DNA of 8,348 bases from DASRCB01 sp035653295 (GTDB lineage Bacteria > Acidobacteriota > Terriglobia > Bryobacterales > Bryobacteraceae), in NCBI GenBank assembly GCA_035653295.1, contig DASRCB010000366.1, positions 1 through 8,348 of the forward strand. The letters run 5' to 3'. The position numbers and the translations under genes were made by a program. The notes under the pieces were generated by a model. That model was not told the DNA's origin. It was given only the letters and a program-made list of their open reading frames with translations, and searched no databases. Below, one piece after another: positions 1 through 6,873 of the stretch. Every line of letters starts with the position of its first letter. The first letter of the stretch is position 1.

Positions 1-161
1 TCGGCGGAGTATGAAATCAGATACGGTTTGTCCGGCGAGATCAGGGCCAGCTCGCTGGAGCGGCTCAGCTCATCTTTCATGGCGCGCAGCAGCACGTCGT
101 TCTCCTGCGCCGCAGCAAGATTCAGCAACAGCAGCGCCGCACAGCTGATACGCGCTGTCAC
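1..161 (-). CDS. Exported TldD/PmbA (TldE)-related protein, N-terminal fragment
   Basis: Only the first 53 codons are in the window; the gene runs off the left edge. The frame opens with GTG at 161-159, which overlaps the TGA stop of the upstream tldD gene (160-158) as GTGA, the classic arrangement for translational coupling. The product begins with a signal peptide: a short polar start with Arg4, then a hydrophobic stretch rich in Ala and Leu, and a likely cleavage site at AAA-Q near residue 18. The mature start (ENDVLLRAMKDELSRSSEL, then KPYLISYSA) resembles the mature start of the neighbouring TldD (LNQELQRNFKIL, then APYFIAYAV), so the two look like paralogues. TldD and TldE/PmbA form a protease complex in known bacteria, in which the TldE partner lacks the zinc site. 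Whether this protein has a zinc motif cannot be judged because the rest is missing. An internal ATG at 80-78 would remove the signal peptide, and I consider it less likely as the start. Confidence 0.8.
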   Translation of the reverse strand, partial: MTARISCAALLLLNLAAAQENDVLLRAMKDELSRSSELALISPDKPYLISYSA

Positions 162-1807
162 CGCGCAGCTCCCACGGGCGGCTGGAGGAAGGGAGGCCGG
201 TCGCGGCCGCGCTCCTTCTTCTGCACTTCAATATCGGAGATGAGCAGCGCGGGAGAAATGGCCGACACGGGAACGCTGCCCGACTCGGCGCCGCAGATGC
301 CGTTGAATACCTCGGCATGGTCGGAGGTAGCCATGATCTTCGCGAAACTGGCCAGGGGTGTTCCCACGATATCCACTCCGCGCACCAGTTGGTCAGGGCG
401 GCCATCGGCATATACGCGGTAGACCACCTGCGGAATGACGGTGAACGCCTGCAGGCCGCCGCGACCGGTTTGGGTACGACCGCCTGTGATGTCGCGGAAG
501 TACAGCCCGTATGGCTTGTTCTGCCGCTTGATCTCGTCGATGAGCATTTTCCGCAGCTCGCGGTCGCTTACGCTCTTCGATGATTCGACGATGAGATTCG
601 ACTGCCGTCCCACCGGCTCGAGGCCGGCCTGAGCGCGGCCATGGCCGTTGGAATGATCGAAGCCTTTGATTGGAGTACGCGACATCAGGAAGGTGCGCAG
701 AATGCCCTTGTCGACAACGGTAACGGGACGCGCCTTTACTCCCTGATCGTCATACTCGTACCAGCCGCTCAGATCCGTGCCGTCGTAATCGCGGCGCGTG
801 GGATCGAAAACAACGGACAGAAACGGGGGCAAAACCGGCTGGCCGACGCTCCTGGTGAAGGTCTGCCCTTCGGCCTGGTCCTTTTGCCGCTGGCCCTCGA
901 CGCGGTGCCCGAAGATTTCGTGGAAGAAAACGCCGGCGGCGCGCCCGGAAAGGATGGCGGGGCCCACGTAGGGGTCGGTGTACGGCGCGGAAATGAGATT
1001 ACTGAGATCCCCGCGCACGCCGGCGGCGGCGCTGACAAGGGTCTCGACGTTCGGGAGTTTATCGGGCGAGGTCGCTTCGAAGGTGCGGTCCGTTTCGAGG
1101 TCCATGCCATCGGCGGCTTTGCCACGACAGATCATGACCAGCCTCGCCGTGGTGGCGCCGTGTACGATGCGGGCGCCGTCGGTGGTGATCAGATAACGCG
1201 TCTCGCGCTCGGTGACAAGACTCACGTCGGAGTTCAGGACATCGGGGCTGTGGGCCAGCTCGGCGGAGACCTTTTTCAGCCGGGGCGTCCAGGCATCGGC
1301 GGAAAAACGGAGCTGTGGCGGGGGTTGGTTGTAGACGGCAGGCTCTTCGACCGAGAAATCGTCGGAGTCGTCTTCGGAAGCCGCGGCAGTTTGAGCGCGC
1401 GATTTGACCTGGGTGTACCGCTCCGCGCCGGCGCGCCAGCAGCGGTCGGTTTCGAGCCATGCCACGCGCTGGATGGGCGCGGCGAGGTCGTCAAGCGGGA
1501 TCGGCGCGGCGCGAGTGAAGCGCGGCCGCTCGCCGTCGATCATGTGGTAGTTATCGAACTTGCGGTCGCCGACACGGACCGTGACGGTCAGGGTACGCTG
1601 GCGGTTGCCGGCTTTCGCGCTGACCACGCCGGCAGTCGCATTGATCGCTTCCACCTGCGCGTCCTCCACGGCGTATGCGATGAAGTACGGAGCTGGTTTC
1701 GCTTTCTCTTTCAGAATCTTGAAGTTGCGCTGGAGCTCCTGATTGAGGATGTCGGGAAGGCTCGCGCCAAACACTGCGGCGCACAAAAAGAACGGCAGAA
1801 CCCGCAC
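158..1807 (-). CDS. tldD: Exported TldD-like zinc metallopeptidase
   Basis: The gene encodes a 549-residue protein of the TldD/PmbA (modulator of DNA gyrase) peptidase family. The HExxxH zinc motif is intact: HEIFGH at residues 296-301 gives His296, Glu297 and His301. The C-terminal family signature GICGAESGSVPVS (503-515) supplies Cys505, equivalent to the third zinc ligand in E. coli TldD. At 549 residues it is longer than E. coli TldD (about 480). Some of the excess is the leader and an acidic Ser/Asp/Glu-rich insert around residues 141-156. The N-terminus (Arg2, then a hydrophobic run to about residue 15) looks like a Sec signal peptide, so the protein is probably periplasmic, unlike the cytoplasmic E. 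coli enzyme. The start is GTG, with a weak GAAAG four bases upstream and an in-frame stop just beyond. It overlaps the next TldE-like gene by four bases and follows a LuxR-type regulator gene by 52 bases. The family cleaves unfolded peptides; the substrate here is unknown. Confidence 0.92.
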   Translation of the reverse strand: MRVLPFFLCAAVFGASLPDILNQELQRNFKILKEKAKPAPYFIAYAVEDAQVEAINATAGVVSAKAGNRQRTLTVTVRVGDRKFDNYHMIDGERPRFTRAAPIPLDDLAAPIQRVAWLETDRCWRAGAERYTQVKSRAQTAAASEDDSDDFSVEEPAVYNQPPPQLRFSADAWTPRLKKVSAELAHSPDVLNSDVSLVTERETRYLITTDGARIVHGATTARLVMICRGKAADGMDLETDRTFEATSPDKLPNVETLVSAAAGVRGDLSNLISAPYTDPYVGPAILSGRAAGVFFHEIFGHRVEGQRQKDQAEGQTFTRSVGQPVLPPFLSVVFDPTRRDYDGTDLSGWYEYDDQGVKARPVTVVDKGILRTFLMSRTPIKGFDHSNGHGRAQAGLEPVGRQSNLIVESSKSVSDRELRKMLIDEIKRQNKPYGLYFRDITGGRTQTGRGGLQAFTVIPQVVYRVYADGRPDQLVRGVDIVGTPLASFAKIMATSDHAEVFNGICGAESGSVPVSAISPALLISDIEVQKKERGRDRPPFLQPPVGAAR

Positions 1808-1859
1808 TGGACTTTCAGGATATCAAGCGGAGGAAAGCGGTCCGCCCGGCGGCGCAGAG

Positions 1860-2501
1860 TTACGACGCCAGGGAAACGAGTCCTTTATCGCGCAGGCCGT
1901 TCAGAGCCAGGCCGTAGCGGCCGTGGACGCCGGTCTTCTCGAAGATATGCTTCAGGTGAATCTTTACGGTACCGGCTTTAATCCCTAGTTCCGCCGCGAT
2001 TTCTCTGTTCTTAAAGCCGAGCTCGACCAGCTTCATAACCTGCTGTTCGCGCGCGGTCAGAGCGGAGCGGGGGTATCCGGCGGTTCTGCCGCCGTCACGA
2101 AAAACCCGATTCTCCATCCAGGTGCGGCCGGCGGCAACGGCCCGCAGACAGGCGATCAGGTTTTCGGTCTCACTGCTCTTGCGGATGATGGCGCGGGCGC
2201 CAGATTGCAGCAGGCGTAGTGCTTCCGGTTCGGTGATGGAGATGCCCCAGACGACGACAGCGGCCGTATCGGGTTCGTTTCGCAGTTCGGCGAGGAGGTC
2301 GAGAACGGCGTTCATGCCGAACGCTTTGTCGACAATGAGCACGTCGACAATGCCGCGCGCCAGCACGAAGGCGCGGTCCAGGCTCTGCACGGCGCACTTG
2401 AATTCCAGTTCCGAGCAGGGGCTCAGCAGCGAGCGCAGTCCTTCGGCGGCGATGGGCTGGGTGTCGCAAATGCCAATGGTATGTGTAGTGAAATCGGTCA
2501 T
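1860..2501 (-). CDS. NarL/LuxR-family response regulator with a degenerate receiver
   Basis: This 213-residue protein is read from ATG at 2501-2499. It has an N-terminal receiver domain (about 7-125) and a C-terminal LuxR-type helix-turn-helix (about 147-210). The HTH carries the usual signature: LTAREQQVMKLVELGFKNREIA, then GTVKIHLKHIFEKTGV. In the receiver, the likely phosphoacceptor Asp58 (DVLIVD) and the conserved Lys108 (IIRKSS) are kept. The second acidic residue of the DD pair is Thr14 (ICDTQP), and the Thr/Ser switch position on strand 4 appears to be Gly86. It may therefore respond poorly to phosphorylation or to another signal. No sensor kinase is adjacent. The longer reading from GTG 2561 adds 20 basic, non-domain residues, so I prefer the ATG. 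The Shine-Dalgarno sequence is weak (GGA, four bases before the start). It heads the run towards tldD and is divergent from the CpaE-like gene. Two palindromes upstream could be its operators. Confidence 0.9.
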   Translation of the reverse strand: MTDFTTHTIGICDTQPIAAEGLRSLLSPCSELEFKCAVQSLDRAFVLARGIVDVLIVDKAFGMNAVLDLLAELRNEPDTAAVVVWGISITEPEALRLLQSGARAIIRKSSETENLIACLRAVAAGRTWMENRVFRDGGRTAGYPRSALTAREQQVMKLVELGFKNREIAAELGIKAGTVKIHLKHIFEKTGVHGRYGLALNGLRDKGLVSLAS

Positions 2502-2531
2502 ATGATCCAACCGGCGTGTCCGGGCGACAGA

Positions 2532-2543
2532 TCCAGCGCTGGA
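2532..2543. repeat. 12-bp perfect palindrome, possible operator
   Basis: TCCAGCGCTGGA reads the same on both strands and lies about 30 bases upstream of the ATG of the LuxR-type regulator gene. LuxR/NarL-type dimers bind short inverted repeats, so self-regulation is possible. A GC-rich 12-mer of this kind can also arise by chance, and no second copy was seen in the window. Confidence 0.3.
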
Positions 2544-2604
2544 ACCCGTTTTCGGGCTCACGCGCGCCGGTCGATTCGCTTATCGGCGACGGCACTCGAA
2601 CTTG

Positions 2605-2614
2605 TAGTTAACTA
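2605..2614. repeat. 10-bp perfect palindrome, possible operator
   Basis: TAGTTAACTA is a perfect palindrome in the AT-rich centre of the divergent region, 19 bases upstream of the extended -10-like element at 2633-2641. A protein bound here would sit about where the -35 region of the rightward promoter lies, which suits an activator or repressor. The binding protein is unknown; the divergently encoded LuxR-type regulator is the obvious candidate by position only. Confidence 0.35.
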
Positions 2615-2632
2615 AGGCCAAAAACGTTCTCA

Positions 2633-2641
2633 TGTTATGAT
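2633..2641 (+). promoter_or_regulatory. Possible extended -10 promoter for the CpaE-like gene
   Basis: TGTTATGAT matches an extended -10 element: TG, one base, then TATGAT, which is five of six to TATAAT. There is no good -35 hexamer at 16-18 bases, but extended -10 promoters often lack one. Transcription would begin near 2648, leaving an untranslated leader of about 57 bases before the GTG at 2705 or about 18 before the GTG at 2666. Confidence 0.35.
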
Positions 2642-2704
2642 CGGGAACTGCCGATTACGCGCTTAGTGGCTCGTCCCGAGCGCGTGCTCAACGAAAGTGC
2701 GACC

Positions 2705-3889
2705 GTGAACGGTACCTGGAGAGCGTTGTTCGTCGGTCCTGACGCAAGGCAAACGCAGGAACTGGTACCGATCCTGGCTGACTGGCCGGCGGTAACGCCG
2801 GTCTGCCAGCTACGCCACTGGCCTACCCACACGCACCTCGCCGAAGCCTTTCGCGAGCACCGCCCGAACCTGTGTTTTCTGGACCTTGCGAGCGATCCCG
2901 AGCAGGCCTGCGCGGTACTTGCGGAGTTGCTCCGGATGGACCCCAACCTGCCGGTGGTTGCGTTGCTGACTGCTGACGATCCGGCTCTGATCCTGCGAGT
3001 GCTGCGCCAGGGCGCGACGGATTTTCTGGTGCAGCCTTTTACCGCGGACCAGGTAGAAGCCTGCCTGCTGAAAGTGGACAAGCGCGCGCCGGTGAACACC
3101 GCGAAAAAGGGGCGGGTGTGGTGCGTGATGCCCGCCAAAGGAGGCTGCGGGGCGACCACCATCGCTTCCAATCTTGCGTGGCAGTGGAAGCGGCTGGGTA
3201 CGGAACGCATCCTGCTGGCTGATCTCGATCCGCTTGCCGGCACGCTTTCCTTTCTGTTCAAGATCAAGTCGAATTACAGCTTCATCGACGTCCTGCACCG
3301 CGCCGGCGATATCGACGCGGACCTGTGGAAAGGCATGGTCACGCAGCACAAGGGCGTGGACGTTCTGCTCTCTCCGGAGCACATCGGCGCCGGTTATTCA
3401 TCCCTTTCCGACGCGCTGCCGATCGTCGAATACGCGCGCATGCATTACGATGCCGTCATTCTGGACTCGGCCGGGGTCTATGGCCGCTGGAACCTGAGCC
3501 AGGCGCGGCTGGCGGATGAACTGCTGCTGGTCACGTCCAACGAATTGCCGGCGCTGCAGGCGGCGCAGCGCGCGCTGATGTATCTGGATAATAATAATGT
3601 CAGCCGCACGAAGCTCCGGGTTCTGATCAACCGCTACGACCGCAGCGTAGGTCTGAACCGCGAGGTCATTCCCACGGCGTTGCACGCGGACGTGTTTCAC
3701 GTCATTCCCGACGACTACGAAGCGGTGGAACGCGCTCTGATGGAAGGCAAGGTCATTGCACCCGGGAGCCCCTTCGGCAAGAGCCTCGCGAATCTGGCGG
3801 AACGGCTCACCGGCCGGGACGACACGCCCCGGAAGGCATCCTCGGTGACGGGCGGCCTGCTTTCGTTGTGGGGCCGCATCTCCGGCTAA
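2705..3889 (+). CDS. CpaE/TadZ-like protein: pseudo-receiver plus MinD/ParA-type ATPase
   Basis: The protein has 394 residues from GTG 2705, chosen because GAAAG lies seven bases upstream and the domain begins at once (TWRALFVG). The GTG at 2666 would add 13 residues. Residues 5-120 form a receiver-like domain that keeps Asp60 (CFLD) but lacks the DD pair and has Gln110 (LVQPF) for the usual Lys, so it is probably not phosphorylated. Residues 135-370 form a MinD/ParA-type P-loop domain. Its deviant Walker A, KGGCGATT (145-152), has Ala150 in place of the catalytic Lys, as is common in CpaE/TadZ. LLADLD (170-175) and VILDSAG (251-257) follow as the Walker A' and B regions. CpaE/TadZ proteins place Flp/Tad pilus or secretion machinery at a cell pole. 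No tad genes are nearby, so the partner is unknown. It is divergent from the LuxR-type gene and 125 bases ahead of the oxidoreductase. Confidence 0.88.
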   Translation: MNGTWRALFVGPDARQTQELVPILADWPAVTPVCQLRHWPTHTHLAEAFREHRPNLCFLDLASDPEQACAVLAELLRMDPNLPVVALLTADDPALILRVLRQGATDFLVQPFTADQVEACLLKVDKRAPVNTAKKGRVWCVMPAKGGCGATTIASNLAWQWKRLGTERILLADLDPLAGTLSFLFKIKSNYSFIDVLHRAGDIDADLWKGMVTQHKGVDVLLSPEHIGAGYSSLSDALPIVEYARMHYDAVILDSAGVYGRWNLSQARLADELLLVTSNELPALQAAQRALMYLDNNNVSRTKLRVLINRYDRSVGLNREVIPTALHADVFHVIPDDYEAVERALMEGKVIAPGSPFGKSLANLAERLTGRDDTPRKASSVTGGLLSLWGRISG

Positions 3890-3908
3890 GTCCATCGAAT
3901 CATCGCCG

Positions 3909-3924
3909 CGGCCTCATGTGGCCG
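3909..3924 (+). other. Small inverted repeat after the CpaE-like gene
   Basis: CGGCC and GGCCG flank a six-base loop, beginning 20 bases after the stop codon of the CpaE-like gene. It could form a short hairpin, but no T-run follows, so it is not a convincing intrinsic terminator. It lies in the 125-base gap before the oxidoreductase gene, in which I found no clear promoter. Confidence 0.25.
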
Positions 3925-3977
3925 TATCCGCCATAGACCGTACAGCCATTGCGCCTTTACGCCGATTTTCGGAGTGA

Positions 3978-3992
3978 GGCGCTCCATGCGCC
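3978..3992 (+). other. Small hairpin in the leader of the oxidoreductase gene
   Basis: GGCGC and GCGCC flank the five-base loop TCCAT, ending about 22 bases before the ATG at 4015. It might affect translation or mRNA stability if transcription starts further upstream. Five-base GC stems are frequent by chance in DNA this GC-rich. Confidence 0.2.
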
Positions 3993-4014
3993 GACACGAG
4001 GCCACTTGGACACT

Positions 4015-5652
4015 ATGACAGGAAAGCCGAATGTCCGGCAGGCGGTAATCATCGGCGCCGGACCGGCCGGGCTGACCGCGGCGTACGAACTGCTCACGCG
4101 GACCGATATCGCCCCTGTCGTGCTGGAGATGAGCGAGTACATGGGCGGCATCTCGCGGACCGTGAACTACAAGGGCAACCGAATCGATATTGGCGGTCAC
4201 CGGTTCTTCTCCAAATCGGAGCGCGTGATGCGCTGGTGGCTGGAAATTCTGCCTCTGCAGGCGCTGAGCGGCGAGGGCGCGCAGATTACTTACCAACGGC
4301 AGACCACGGCGGTGGCGTCGACGGGATGCGGTCCGGACCCGGAACGGGAAGACCGCGTGATGCTGGTGCGCAGCCGCAAATCGCGCATCTACTTCATGCG
4401 GCGGTTCTTCAGTTACCCCATTACGCTCAGCGCGGACACACTGCGCAAGCTGGGGCTTCTGAAAACGCTTCGCATCGGGCTCAGCTATCTCCGTTCCCTG
4501 CTCTTCCCCATTCGCAACGAGACGAATCTGGAAGAGTTCTTTATCAACCGCTTCGGACGTGAGTTGTATCGGCTCTTCTTCAAGTCCTACACGGAGAAGG
4601 TCTGGGGCATATCGTGCAGTCAGATCAGCGCGGAATGGGGAGCGCAGCGGATCAAAGGCCTTTCCATTTACAAGACGATTACTCACGTGCTGAAGAAAGC
4701 GCTGGCGAAGAGCGGCGGCGGACTGGCGCAGAAGGATGTCGAGACATCGCTCATCGAGCAGTTTCTGTATCCCAAGTTCGGCCCGGGGCAGATGTGGGAG
4801 GAAGTGGCGCGGCGGGTGCGGGAAATGGGTGGTGAAATCCTTACCGGCTGGCGCGTGGAGCGTATCGAACACGATGGAAACGGACGCGTGCGGGCGGTCA
4901 CCGCGCGAACGGCCGATGGGCAATCCCGGCGATTCGAGGGTGAATTCTTCTTCTCCACCATGCCGGTGAAGGAACTGGTTGAGGCCATGGAGCCGGCGGC
5001 GCCCGCCGCTGTACGAGAGGTCGCCGGAGGACTGGTGTACCGCGATTTCATTACGGTCGGCGTTCTCTGCGAACGACTGAAGCTGCGCGAGAAATCCGGC
5101 GAGCTGGTGCGGGATAACTGGATCTATATCCAGGAACCGGACGTCCTTGTCGGCAGGCTGCAGATCTTCAACAACTGGAGCCCGGCCATGGCCGCGGATC
5201 CGGGAAAGGTGTGGATCGGGCTTGAGTATTTCTGCAACGAGAACGACGATCTTTGGCGGAAAAGCGATGCGGACATGATCGCGCTCGCAAAATCCGAGCT
5301 GGCGTCAATGGAAATTCTGGACGCAGCCGACGTCCGTGACGCGACGGTCATCCGCATGCCCAAGACCTATCCGGCATACTTCGGAACTTACGGGCGGTTC
5401 CCGGAGGTGATTTCGTGGGCCAACGATTTCGAAAATCTCTTCCTTGTGGGCCGCAACGGCATGCATAAGTACAACAACCAGGACCATTCCATGCTGGCTT
5501 CGATGACCGCGGTAGACAACATCGTGGCCAATGTGCGCAGCCGCGACAACCTGTGGGAATTGAATACCGAGCAGGATTACCACGAGGAACGCAGCGAGCC
5601 GTCGCGCAGTGAGCGCATCTTCACGGCTCCGCAATCGGCCACCGTAAAATGA
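4015..5652 (+). CDS. NAD(P)/FAD-dependent oxidoreductase, HemY / UDP-galactopyranose mutase-like
   Basis: The 545-residue protein starts at ATG 4015; the upstream in-frame TTG at 3949 would add 22 residues before the Rossmann fold. Near the N-terminus is an FAD-binding GxGxxG (VIIGAGPAGL, Gly14/16/19). It is followed by Glu38 at the end of the second strand and by the GG motif of this flavoprotein superfamily (GGISR, 44-48; IDIGGHRFFSK, 58-68). The C-terminal flavin-contact segment GRNGMHKYNNQDHSMLASM (480-498) resembles the GRxxxYKYxxMDQ region of UDP-galactopyranose mutase. The central part (179-200, RFGREL to VWGIS) also matches that group. Members are often annotated as amine oxidase or protoporphyrinogen oxidase and often sit in envelope polysaccharide loci. 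The true substrate is not evident, and no other heme or sugar genes are present. No signal peptide or membrane helix is seen, so it is probably cytoplasmic. The next gene starts four bases after its stop, so it likely heads an operon. Confidence 0.88.
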   Translation: MTGKPNVRQAVIIGAGPAGLTAAYELLTRTDIAPVVLEMSEYMGGISRTVNYKGNRIDIGGHRFFSKSERVMRWWLEILPLQALSGEGAQITYQRQTTAVASTGCGPDPEREDRVMLVRSRKSRIYFMRRFFSYPITLSADTLRKLGLLKTLRIGLSYLRSLLFPIRNETNLEEFFINRFGRELYRLFFKSYTEKVWGISCSQISAEWGAQRIKGLSIYKTITHVLKKALAKSGGGLAQKDVETSLIEQFLYPKFGPGQMWEEVARRVREMGGEILTGWRVERIEHDGNGRVRAVTARTADGQSRRFEGEFFFSTMPVKELVEAMEPAAPAAVREVAGGLVYRDFITVGVLCERLKLREKSGELVRDNWIYIQEPDVLVGRLQIFNNWSPAMAADPGKVWIGLEYFCNENDDLWRKSDADMIALAKSELASMEILDAADVRDATVIRMPKTYPAYFGTYGRFPEVISWANDFENLFLVGRNGMHKYNNQDHSMLASMTAVDNIVANVRSRDNLWELNTEQDYHEERSEPSRSERIFTAPQSATVK

Positions 5653-5656
5653 AGTC

Positions 5657-6871
5657 ATGTTGTGGGTGGCAGCGCTGCTGCTCCTCTGGGCTCCGCAGTC
5701 CAGTGACGTTTCCACCGGCCTGAAAGCGCTCGACGAAAAACGCTACGACGCGGCGATTGACAGCTTCACGAAGGCAGTCGCGGCCGATCCGAAGGACTAT
5801 GCCGCGCACTTCAACCTCGGACTGGCATACAGCCTGACGGGTAAGAATTCGGAAGCCGCAGCCCAGTACCGCGAAACGCTGGCGCTCAAGCCGGATCTGT
5901 ACGAGGCGCAGCTGAATCTCGCCATTGTGCTGCTCAAAGAGAAGCAACCGGCGGAGGCCATTCCGCTGCTGGAGAAGGCCGTCGCATCCAAACCGAAACA
6001 ATATCGACCGAACTTCTACTACGGTGAAGCGCTGCTCGAGGCCGGGGAGGCGCAGAAAGCGGAAGCGGCGTTTCAGACCGCTCTTTCTCTGGATGCGAAG
6101 TCGGCCGCGGCTGAGCTGGGCCTTGGCGAAGCACTGCTGAAGGAACATCGCCTGGCGGAGGCCGATCCGCATTTCCGCAAAGCGGCCGAGCTGGACCCGA
6201 GTTATCGCGATGGCCTGCTGCAGCTGGCGCAGGGGTACGAGGACGCACACCAGCCCGAACAGGCCATCCCGCTGTACCAGCAATTTCCAAACGATCCGGG
6301 CGCTCAGGAGCATCTGGGCCAGCTCCTGCTTGCTTCGGGCAACGCCGGGGAAGCGGTGCAGAAGCTGCAGGCGGCGGTGGCGGAATCGCCGACCACCGCC
6401 AATCGAGTCGCGCTGGCTGAAGCGTATCTGAAAGCGAAGCAGCCGGAAAAGGCGCTGCCGCTGATCGACGAGGCGCTCCGCGCGGAGCCGAACGAATTCG
6501 CTCTGGTAATGGCGCACGGCCGCATTCTGCGCGACCAGCGGAAATTCGATGCCGCCGCGAAGGATTTCGTGCGCGCGGCGCAGCTTCAGCCGCAGAACTG
6601 GGAACCGTGGAGCGAACTGGCCGGCGTGCTGGTGATGCTCAACAATTATCCCGGAGCGATTTCCGCGCTGGACCGCATCCGCGCGCTGCACGCGGAGAAG
6701 CCCGGCCATATCTTCCTGCGCGCCATTGTCTTCGACCACGCGCACGATCTGAAACCCGCGCTGGAAAGCTATCAGCAGTTCCTGGCCATGAGCCACGGCG
6801 AGTTCCCGGACCAGGAATTCCAGGCCAGGCAGCGAGCGCGTATCATTCAGGATGAGCTGAAGCGCAGATAA
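5657..6871 (+). CDS. Exported tetratricopeptide-repeat protein
   Basis: The 404-residue protein starts with a short hydrophobic leader (LWVAALLLLW, residues 2-11, then APQSSD). This is probably a signal peptide without a positive charge, or an N-terminal anchor. From about residue 16 to 380 it consists of about ten TPR units of near 34 residues, with the usual pattern (for example HFNLGLAYSLTGKNSEAAAQ at 51-70). One unit around residues 196-214 is shortened. There is no catalytic domain, so the role is probably as a scaffold or binding protein in the periplasm. It starts four bases after the oxidoreductase stop and ends two bases before the next ATG, so co-expression is very likely. The ribosome-binding site is weak, which suits translational coupling. 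The exact partner is unknown. Confidence 0.88.
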   Translation: MLWVAALLLLWAPQSSDVSTGLKALDEKRYDAAIDSFTKAVAADPKDYAAHFNLGLAYSLTGKNSEAAAQYRETLALKPDLYEAQLNLAIVLLKEKQPAEAIPLLEKAVASKPKQYRPNFYYGEALLEAGEAQKAEAAFQTALSLDAKSAAAELGLGEALLKEHRLAEADPHFRKAAELDPSYRDGLLQLAQGYEDAHQPEQAIPLYQQFPNDPGAQEHLGQLLLASGNAGEAVQKLQAAVAESPTTANRVALAEAYLKAKQPEKALPLIDEALRAEPNEFALVMAHGRILRDQRKFDAAAKDFVRAAQLQPQNWEPWSELAGVLVMLNNYPGAISALDRIRALHAEKPGHIFLRAIVFDHAHDLKPALESYQQFLAMSHGEFPDQEFQARQRARIIQDELKRR

Positions 6872-6873
6872 AT

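Larger units (their letters stand above)
2502..2704. promoter_or_regulatory. Divergent intergenic region with palindromes
   Basis: About 200 bases separate the start of the LuxR-type regulator (leftward) from the start of the CpaE-like gene (rightward), so promoters for both probably lie here. It contains two perfect palindromes, TCCAGCGCTGGA at 2532-2543 and TAGTTAACTA at 2605-2614. It also has an extended -10-like element at 2633-2641. The stretch from about 2600 to 2640 is much richer in A and T than the flanking genes, as expected for a promoter region. I saw no convincing -35/-10 pair facing left. If the GTG at 2666 is the real start of the rightward gene, the region ends at 2665. Confidence 0.5.

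Noticed and set aside
1842..1852. CCGCC/GGCGG inverted repeat between the LuxR-type gene and tldD as a terminator
   Set aside because: Only one base would be left for the loop and there is no T-run in the direction of transcription, so read-through into tldD is more likely.
641..1981. Long plus-strand open frame (446 codons) opposite tldD
   Set aside because: It lies antisense to a gene with an intact zinc motif and family signature. Its translation is Gly/Arg/Val-rich with no domain, as is usual for the opposite strand of GC-rich genes.
2502..2561. Upstream GTG start for the LuxR-type regulator
   Set aside because: The extra 20 residues are basic and outside the receiver fold, the ATG at 2501 sits just before the domain, and the added stretch contains a perfect palindrome that fits non-coding DNA better.
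3586..3600. Short AAT repeat inside the CpaE-like gene
   Set aside because: Three AAT units encode an Asn run in a linker of an otherwise intact gene, too short to call a meaningful repeat.
3852..3877. GCGGCC/GGCCGC inverted repeat as a terminator
   Set aside because: It lies inside the end of the CpaE-like coding region with a 14-base loop and no T-run.
3949..4014. TTG start for the oxidoreductase
   Set aside because: TTG is rare, the 22 added residues precede a complete Rossmann start, and the ATG at 4015 places GxGxxG at the usual distance from the N-terminus.
3886..4923. Minus-strand open frame (345 codons) opposite the oxidoreductase
   Set aside because: It is antisense to well-conserved FAD motifs, and its translation is His/Arg/Pro-rich without domains.
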